Below are positions 38,233 through 45,048 of a stretch of 45,048 bases of DNA, in pieces. The DNA is from Chara braunii (lineage: Eukaryota > Streptophyta > Charophyceae > Charales > Characeae), in NCBI GenBank assembly GCA_003427395.1, contig BFEA01000390.1, forward strand, positions 953,877 to 998,924, in the 5' to 3' direction. Both the position numbers and the translations under genes were made by a program. Positions within the stretch are counted from its first letter, which is position 1. The number at the start of each line of letters is the position of its first letter. The notes under the pieces were generated by a model that worked only from the letters and a program-made list of their open reading frames with translations, had not been told where the DNA came from and ran no database searches.

Positions 38233-38282
38233 AGCATCGATGGATACAAACAGCAGGAGCATCGATGGATACAGACAGTAGG
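38233..38282 (+). repeat. Tandem duplication, two 25-bp units
   Basis: AGCATCGATGGATACA is repeated with period 25. Confidence 0.85.
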
Positions 38283-39299
38283 ACAATGGTCATGGAACTC
38301 GTAGTGAATAACGACTTATCTGCCCAATCAATCACTCCCGAATGCAAATGGCGCAGCAGCGCACGACCTATGCTGTCGTAGTGGCTCCGACCCTGCAGCG
38401 AGTGGGAGGCAACGGGAGTGGGAGGCCGCGGGCCCGCTGCGAAGCCTGCAGCATAAGACTAGGTGATGCGGGTCCCGGTGCAGATCTTGGTGGTAGTAGC
38501 AAATACTCAAATGAAAACTTTAAAGCCCGCAGTGGAGGAGGGTTCCATGCGAATAGAGTCACACCGCGGCCCCGCCCTGGTGCCCCGGCCGCTGCCCAAG
38601 CGCAGATCAACATTTTATGGGGCCCAACAGGCATGCTCACAATCACCTACACAACAGATCGTGGTTGGCGGACGGTGCACCCACGGCCACCTCCGCCACC
38701 CTCTGGCTGCAGCCCCACAGGCTTGCTCGAAATATTCTCCAATTCCCTTCCTCTTTAGGCTATCGATGCTCTCCAAATGGGAAACATAGGAAGCCACAAC
38801 CACGGACTCCACCGCTCTCACGCACGTTGACCTCTTCGGTCCGTGCTCCAACGTGGGTAAGATTTTGTCATCGCCCCGATCACACAGGAGTTCTGATTGG
38901 CCCACAAAAAATGAGGCGCAAGCTCAAGGTCTTCGATTGCCGTATCGGCCACCCGTGCCCGGTGGCATAGCAACTAGGCCAGGCCCGTCGGTCCCGACGC
39001 CGGCCTCGAAACCGATCACTGGGTCAAAGGCATTAGCAAAAATAGAAGTAGAAAAAATAAAAAGAGAAAGTAAACACGAGGGGCACAAAAAAAGGTAAAA
39101 GGGGACGAGGGGGCCGTGCGTCCCGCTGGCGTGCGACACCCCACACACCCAGACCGCACATGGTTGCACCTCCCCGTCGGTACCCTGCGCGTGCCGCTCA
39201 CCTGGGCGAGGACCTAAACTTCCTCCCACACGAGCGCCGTCAAGTGGACGAGGCTGCACTGGTGTGGTTGCAAAAAACACGCCAAATACCCTTGTAAGG
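38283..39299. other. Noncoding region, GC-rich
   Basis: No gene is recognised. A perfect hairpin AAATACCC/GGGTATTT with a 6-nt loop lies at the right edge (39284-39305). Confidence 0.4.
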
Positions 39300-40861
39300 G
39301 TATTTAGTACCACATCGAGGTCTCCTTCACTTGACTCTTGCATTGAAGCTGGATCCTCAATGTGTCCACTTGGTTGGACAACAACCACGGGCTGCGTCCA
39401 TTGTCCTTTGCCTTTCTCCACAAAATTTGGCTACCCTTGCTTTTCGTTGACGGCACGCCAATTGGTGTGGATGATTGAGCAAGCCCGGTTGATGATAGAA
39501 TCAAAATCCGAGTAATTCTCCATCTCTCCAAAGATCGAGCTCAAGGCATCGAGCGAATACCGGTGGAAGAACTCGCACCGTAGGTGCTCGAACCGCATGT
39601 TCAAGCCAGGAATAGCAACGAGCCTCTGCCATTCGGTCAACCATTTCCTGCGAGGGTTGATGCCCTTGGAACACCCTGAATATGTGGTTCACAACGCGTG
39701 CCTTGGCGTCATTGACGATGAAGCTCTTCTTCCACTTGTTGGTTATCATGTATCTTGGTGTGCAGATTCGCTGTGGTGACTTCCTCATGCGTTGCCAGAT
39801 GGATGAGCCAAATTTGGCAAGCGCCAGTGGTGATGAGGTAAGGACTCGCAAGCTTGAGATGCTCGGGGACTTTGTGAAGTCCCAGCACCGTGATGAATCC
39901 TTACCACCAAGCGAGCTGAACTTGTTTGTGGTAGAAATCAAATTTCGCAATCTTGAATGTCGGAATCTTGAACGGTCCAGGAGGGCAGCTGCTCGATGGT
40001 TGCTGCTGCAGCCTGTGAACGTCAGTCTTCAGCGCAGCCAGCTGTTGACTTATCGTTCCTGGTCCCGCAAACGCGCCGATGTCGCCGATGGTGGCAACCA
40101 CATGGTCAATCTGTTCTCCAAACTGTCATACCAACGTTGGCTGCTAGTAGGTCCGCTGTTTGGGAGGGCTGCGTCCTTGTTCTCCAAGTTTTCAATGCAT
40201 GCATGGAAGCTGTGGTTGGTGCCATTTTCAGATGGTCCCTTGCATCCGTGATTGTTCGTGAAAGCGGCTGCAACTCTTGCTCTTGCCAAGGTCCGCTGTC
40301 TGGGAGGGCTGCGTCCTTGTTCTCCAAGTCTTCAATGCGTGCATGGAAGCTTCGGTTGGTGCCATTCTGATGTTCCCTTGCGTCTGTGATCGTGCATGAA
40401 AGCGGCTGCAACTCTTGCTCTTGCCAATTGCAGGTCAGAATGAGCTGAGCGATCATCTTGGAGATCTCTTCCTTGGCATGTTCGCTCGGGACTCCGTCGT
40501 GTTAAAATATCAGGCTCGAAGAGTGTTGGCGTACGCCGTCTTGTGCCGTTGCAGTGCTGAAGTTGCATCCTTCCGGAGACATTTCAGTGCTGCTGCTGCC
40601 TCAGCCTGCGGTTGCCAATGTTCCTCTGCAGCTTGCGCTGCGGCTCGAGCACGAGTTTTCCGCTTCTGCAAGGCCTTTCGGCAGATGAAAGTTAGTAGTT
40701 CGCCAGGGTAGATGGAAGGCCTCGACAATCTCTCTGGGCATCTACCCTGACAGGCTGGAGAGGCCTAGGCCAGGAGTGCCTCTACCCAGGAGCTGTCCAG
40801 GTACGACTGGTGTCGCTGCTGGACCCCCGGGTGCGCTCCCTGCCGCTGCTGGTGTGGTCAT
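39300..40861 (-). pseudogene. Gag remnant of a Ty3/gypsy element
   Basis: A possible start MTTPAAAGSAPGG is at 40861. A coiled coil rich in Ala, Glu, Gln and Arg follows (KALQKRKTRARAAAQAAEEH). After a tandem duplication, the core reads GPFKIPTFKIAKFDFYHKQV, LHKVPEHLKLASPYL, CQIWLIHLATHEEVTTANLH, KKSFIVNDAKARVVNHIF, EWQRLVAIPGLNMRFEHLRC and RACSIIHTNWRAVNEKQ. These match a Gag type I recall as abundant in Chara. At least four frame changes are needed. No pol follows on the minus strand, so the element is truncated. Confidence 0.7.
40151..40427 (+). repeat. Tandem duplication, about 140 bp, inside the Gag remnant
   Basis: GTCCGCTGT.TGGGAGGGCT begins each unit (40151 and 40291). On the minus strand it encodes the coiled-coil segment TITDARE..NGTN.SFHA.IE (ENLENKDAALP/EDLENKDAALP) twice. 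Because 140 is not a multiple of three, the second unit is read in another frame. Confidence 0.85.
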
Positions 40862-41027
40862 GTCTGCTGCGCTTTGCTGCTGGTGCCTACCAGCAGTCTG
40901 ACAGCATTGCTGACAGAACGCAGGGGTGCAGGTACTGCAGATCCCTGACCTGCAGCAATTCGACTGGTGTGCCTGATCATAGCCGGGCTGCAGACCCCAT
41001 GCTGATGTGGCACTGGTACTGCTGACA

Positions 41028-41187
41028 TGTTGCTTATGTGGCATTGATGACGTGGCACAGCTGCTGATGTGTCACTGATGTGGCACAGATGACATAGCAC
41101 TGCTGCTGACGTGTCACTGATGTGGCACGGACGACATGGCACTTCTTGCTGACGTGTCGCTGATGTGGCATGGATGAGGTGGCACTT
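41028..41187 (+). repeat. Minisatellite, 42-43 bp unit, about 3.7 copies
   Basis: Full units start at 41060, 41102 and 41145, with a partial unit before. Each carries GCTGA[CT]GTGTC.CTGATGTGGCA. TGACGTG cores resemble bZIP sites, but the repeat itself explains them. Confidence 0.85.
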
Positions 41188-41324
41188 ACCAGGCCAAGTG
41201 TCGCAGAAGAAGACAAACACAGGGAAGGAGGGGAGGAGGCACACAGGCAAGCAGATGCGATGACAGACTGCAATCTCCGTTCCCATAAACTGGAGGTAGG
41301 TACTAATCAAAAGCAAAGAAATCC

Positions 41325-41744
41325 AGCGGCCTAGCTCAGTTGGTTAAGGCACGCAAGTGGCATTCAGGAGGTCTTGGGTTCAATCCCCATTGGCCTCATG
41401 CACCTTCCTGGGCAAGCTTGGTGCCCGCCACCTAGAGATATGCCGTTGGTCCCCCCGAGTGGCATTGAGCAGGGACTGCTGATGTTCATAGGGGGAGGGG
41501 ACCGGAGGGGAGGCACAGTGACTGGCCCATCGAAGAAGCTCGGTCCTGATGCTACCGGCTGAGCCCTGGCCGGTATCGCCCACCTGCTGTAGCAGGTATC
41601 GCACCTGCTGGTGGGTGCAGCTCCCGCATGTTCCCTCGTTGGAGGCTTGAGCATGGATGTGGCTGCTACGGGGTTCCCTGTAATACTATAATTACAATAA
41701 AAAAGGCCTGAAAGGCCGTCCTGTCCAGATTTGACAGGTAATTG
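41325..41744 (+). mobile_element. tRNA-derived SINE with target-site duplication
   Basis: The head (41325-41397) resembles a tRNA gene: a pol III A box in TAGCTCAGTTGGTTAAGG and a B box in GGGTTCAATCCCC. A tRNA-unrelated body of about 300 bp follows, then ATTACAATAAAAAA and a short GGCCTG.AAGGCC-containing end. Flanking duplications are AAAGCAAAGAAATCC (41310-41324) and AAAGCAAAGAATATCC (41745-41760), differing by one base. Such elements are transcribed by RNA polymerase III and copied by a partner LINE. The source tRNA cannot be named. No second copy is seen in the window. Confidence 0.85.
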
Positions 41745-41760
41745 AAAGCAAAGAATATCC

Positions 41761-42660
41761 CTCCCCTTGAATCTTGAAAAAAGAAGGAATTTTTTTTTTT
41801 CTTTTTTAATGAGCTGATTAACACCTGATGCAGCAACATAGCAGACTGACCTCCAGTTTAGAGGCAAAACAAAAAGAAAGAACAGAGTTTTTCAGAAAGT
41901 TTCGTTCGGCAAAAAATAAAAAATTCAGAATTTGTTGTAACTTGCAGGAGTAAAAAAGCTCGCACTTTTCCCAGGTACTACTCCCAAATTTCGAATTTGC
42001 CCATGTTCTTTGCAATTTGAAAAAAGGAAATCGAAAAAAAAGGAAAATTTGCAGGATAAACACTTTCACAGTGACAAAGAAAACATAAAAAACAAACCTT
42101 TGCTTAAGTTGCAGATGACTGCAGGTATGTAGGGCTCCGACGCGTAGTTAGGTTGGTCATGCAGGATAAACTCTTAACCAGGATACTAATTAGGGCTAAA
42201 GTTGTGTTTAGTCTTTTTTTTTTTTTTTTTAGTTATTCCTCTTTGCTCTCTCGTGTTTAGCCTTAACTAGTCCTAATTACAAATGTTAACAAGGGTGCTG
42301 CTAACCTAATTTAGCTTGCGTTAATCAATCTAATTTAGCATGCATTAATCAACCTCATTAGCGTTACGTAATTAGCCCCCTAGCCCTAATTAGCACTGGA
42401 TACCAATCCGCACGGCCTAACCTTGATTAAAGCTTAGCTAGCGCCTAATCTAGATTACCACTGAACTCAATTAGCATTGCTAACCCTAAGTAGCACTAAT
42501 TAATAACCAGCGAGATGTCACATGCATATATGGCAAATCAGAGCCAAGAACCGACCCAAAGAGAAGAGCAATGATAGCGCAGCAGAAGAGTGATATACCA
42601 AGATCTGACTCAAAAATGACTCAGACTGACTGCAATACGCTCATCATCGTCAGTCAGGGT
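41761..42660. other. AT-rich noncoding region with TTAG-rich degenerate repeats
   Basis: No gene. From 42180 to 42510 words such as CTAATTAGC, AATTTAGC and TTAATCAA recur irregularly; two units AATTTAGC.TGC.TTAATCAA sit at about 42309-42353. A T run lies at 42213-42230. Confidence 0.5.
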
Positions 42661-43189
42661 GAGAAGTCATGGCGCTGAGCACAAAGACGAAGAGCGCCAG
42701 GCCAGAACATCATCCACAGGCGAGGAGGGGGGGGCAGAGACAGAGGAGGAGGAAATATGGAGATGTTGTCAACTCAAATGTCGCTCGTGAAGTCTCCAAC
42801 CATAATCCCCCAATGCCTCTGTCCAAATGTCGGTCTGAATCCAATGTCACCATGTCTCAACTCTCAAATCACTCTCTCATGGAAGAAGAAGAAGAATCAG
42901 AGGGAGGGAGGAGGGAGAGAAGTGATAAAGCTGGAGGGAGACGAAGAAGAAGGATCCTCTCGTAGTCTCATGAACGTGGAGCCAGGGTACTGACCGGCAT
43001 AAAGGTGTCTCCTTGGAGATGTGATTCAGGTGGAAGACGCCCGAAGACAAACAGGAGCTATGGCGCCAGGTAAGTCTGCAGGTGAGTCCCTCATAACCTG
43101 GCCTCCGCCTTCAACCTCCAACTCAACTACCCTGCCTAACTCCTCTAACTGAAGCAGCGCTGCCCAGCAACACGTAGACCTCAACCTGT
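42661..43189. other. Noncoding, short ORFs only
   Basis: A plus-strand ORF (42669-42965) is Arg/Glu-rich because of GA-rich DNA, with no motif. I see no gene. Confidence 0.4.
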
Positions 43190-43297
43190 AACTCCGCGTA
43201 CCTAGAATGAGGCTGGCCCAGCTATACATAACGTTGGGCTCACTAACTCCGCGTACCTAGAATGAAGCTGTCCCAGCTATACATAACGTTGGGCTAG
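43190..43297 (+). repeat. Tandem duplication, two 55-bp units
   Basis: ACTCCGCGTACCTAGAATGA and CCAGCTATACATAACGTTGG occur in both units (43190-43244 and 43245-43297). Confidence 0.9.
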
Positions 43298-43408
43298 CTA
43301 CCGTCTTTACCCGAATAGAACGCCCGGTAATTATCGCTGTATCTGGAATGGAAGATGCCCCAAATACGGCTATAGTGACCGGGGGTTGTATTCGGGTGAA
43401 GACGGTAG
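43298..43408. mobile_element. Foldback (MITE-like) element, 111 bp
   Basis: The ends CTACCGTCTT.ACCCGAATA and its complement form arms of about 48 bp with scattered mismatches and a 15-bp loop. Terminal inverted repeats spanning nearly the whole element are typical of small nonautonomous DNA transposons. No convincing target duplication is seen. Confidence 0.6.
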
Positions 43409-43748
43409 TGCCAGGCCCAAGGGAGGCAAGTCTGGCACCCAAACTGAATCCTAACCTGGCGCCCAGACCTCACTACAGTCCGAAACAGAAGGCAAAGGTC
43501 TGGTGCCAAAACTAAGGCTGGAACTGGTGCCCTAACTAAGACTGCAACTATCTGGCCTAGGAAACGGCCACTGGACCTGCATTGGTCCCAATCTGCTCAC
43601 AGATATAGTTGGACTACTAGGAAAACCCGTGGACCGGACCGAACAAGGGACTGAGGCCGACCCAAAGAACAACGCTGAGTCCCAAAGGGAACAAGGAACC
43701 CCCTAATCCACAAGTCAACCCCCTAACCTACTACCGGGCCCAAGGGGC

Positions 43749-43770
43749 CCATGTGGTATATACCACATGG
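43749..43770. repeat. Perfect 22-bp palindrome
   Basis: CCATGTGGTAT and its exact reverse complement abut without a loop. Confidence 0.9.
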
Positions 43771-43902
43771 CATCAACACACTGCACAAGAGACACTTTTT
43801 TGAGTCCATGGGGGACAGATCCCAGCAATTGTCGGTGTCTCAGGCATTGAGTACTGAGACTACATTTGTCCACTTCCTTGTCCACTTCCATGTTTACAAC
43901 TT

Positions 43903-43975
43903 GGTCAGAATGATAGCTACAGCCCGCGGTTAGAACGATGGCTACAGCCCCCCGTCAGAATGATGGCTAGAGCCC
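43903..43975 (+). repeat. Minisatellite, three units of about 24 bp
   Basis: GTCAGAATGAT.GCTACAGCCC is repeated three times with small changes. Confidence 0.8.
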
Positions 43976-45048
43976 ACACACCTGATAGGGTATGTGTTCA
44001 TCTGGAGAGCAGATGTCCATCCAGAAAGGGTATTACAGTCTCAGCATGCAGTTCTCTCGAAGGGGCGAACACTCGTTTGGTCACATTCACGAGTTCACGT
44101 GCAATAACTTAACGTAAAATATGCAACAGTCTTGAGCCACACGTCGACACTTGGGTCTAAGGATCGTAACAGCGGCCAAAGGCCACACCCAAGTCATAGG
44201 AAATTGCCTGATACAAGGCCTGCTGCTTAGGGTACCGAAGCACGGACTAAATGGGGGTCTCAGGGGCCCTGCGTGCGACAGTTGACCGTGGAAAGTCAAA
44301 GGTCAACAGCAGCTCGGAAATTCAGGCCCACCAGTCGAAGTCCACATGGTCCCAGCCCAGGTCACAGACCAGACACACACGCTTAGTTGTTTGCAGGTGT
44401 CTGCCAAGGATTCAGTCCAACTGGGAATCTGCAACTGTATGTAACCCAGGCCGTCGACTGCAGGTCAATCTGGGCTGCCGTATCCACGAGACCAGAGGCT
44501 GGTCAAGCCGAGTTAACATTATACATTGACCCAGCCCCTGCTGACCGACTCCAGTCTTGCACTTGCTGCTCTACGCTGGCACTACACTGGCTCATCATTG
44601 GCTCTGCGCTGGCTTGACATTTGATGACGACGCGAGGCTGCTCTGCATTACTTGATGCTGGCGCCAGCTCTATCGCTGGAACCAGCTGGATCAGAGAGTA
44701 TGCTGACGTGAAGCTGGCCACACTGTCTGATACGGAGACTATGCTGACGTGGCATTGGCCATACTGCCTGCAGCATTGATTGGGGATTGGCGAGGAGGAG
44801 GAGGATCAGGGTTGTGGGATTGGTTGAACGAAGGGAATCTTACCTGTTTGATGACGTGTCGACATTGCACACTGATGATCGTCTTCACGAGGTATCTCCG
44901 CTGATAAGCGCTACGATGAGATCTGCTCTTTGTCAGATTGAATCAGTGGAGACTGTTAGCTGATGTGGCGAGGGGAGATGCCCGAAGTCGAAGAGGGGAA
45001 ATGAGGGAGTTATGTCTGCTATGCTGATGGTTACTTTCTCTTCCACCC
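43976..45048. other. Noncoding to window end
   Basis: No gene is recognised. Only short ORFs and loosely repeated CTGGC/TGCTGACGTGG words occur. Confidence 0.4.

Noticed and set aside
41326-41397. Functional tRNA gene
   Set aside because: A and B boxes fit, but the anticodon arm does not pair well, and a SINE body plus target duplications explain the sequence better.
42470-42495. Telomere-like CTAACCCTAAG
   Set aside because: Single occurrence without a tandem array, in a TTAG-rich region.

Overview
The window is nuclear eukaryotic DNA that is mostly repeats. It suggests a streptophyte alga, most likely a stonewort such as Chara braunii. This is an inference: the Gag N-termini, chromodomain-bearing Ty3/gypsy (chromovirus) elements and Gag cores resemble those I recall from that genome, and a Dicer-type RNase III exon with consensus splice sites shows it is a eukaryote. 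No database search was possible. A Tn5/Nextera adaptor dimer next to an N gap shows the scaffold is a draft assembly.

Layout. 0-5 kb holds the only convincing host-like genes. One is an intact ORF for a protein with two RING-like Cys/His modules (28-756), followed by a frameshifted second copy (787-1168) and a decayed third copy in inverted orientation at about 4.8 kb. The 3' part of this gene and about 350 bp of its downstream flank occur as a long inverted repeat (1084-1537 and 4465-4858). Between the arms lie a Dicer-like exon with tandem RNase III domains (minus strand, 3116-4309) and a nearly perfect 330-bp hairpin (2496-2826) whose arms look like a retrotransposon integrase fragment.

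5.5-30.4 kb is almost continuous Ty3/gypsy sequence. Element 1 (5496-12926, minus) has two LTRs and a 4-bp target duplication. Element 4 (14167-16862, minus) is a 5'-truncated pol with a clear chromodomain. Element 3 (16863-21594, plus) is an internally deleted relative of element 2. Element 2 (21771-30376, minus) has both LTRs, a tRNA-iMet primer site, a polypurine tract and a 4-bp target duplication. All are broken by stops, frameshifts or deletions. Elements 1, 2 and 3 share a leader module of about 72 bp between primer site and gag.

30.4-33.3 kb contains the gap, the adaptor dimer, purine-rich low-complexity DNA, a dispersed repeat also found at 5 kb, and a Gag-protease remnant. 33.4-38.3 kb is gene-poor and dense in inverted repeats. 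Its most striking part is an array of nine short hairpins at 35.26-35.96 kb with a conserved 19-nt loop but different, complementary stems. A second hairpin series lies at 37.69-38.07 kb.

39.3-40.9 kb is a Gag remnant. A tRNA-derived SINE with target duplications lies at 41325-41744. The rest to 45 kb is noncoding with minisatellites and one foldback element. No operon-like gene cooperation is visible. The only functional theme is double-stranded RNA: a Dicer-type exon, a long hairpin, and hairpin arrays in one window. That link is speculative.
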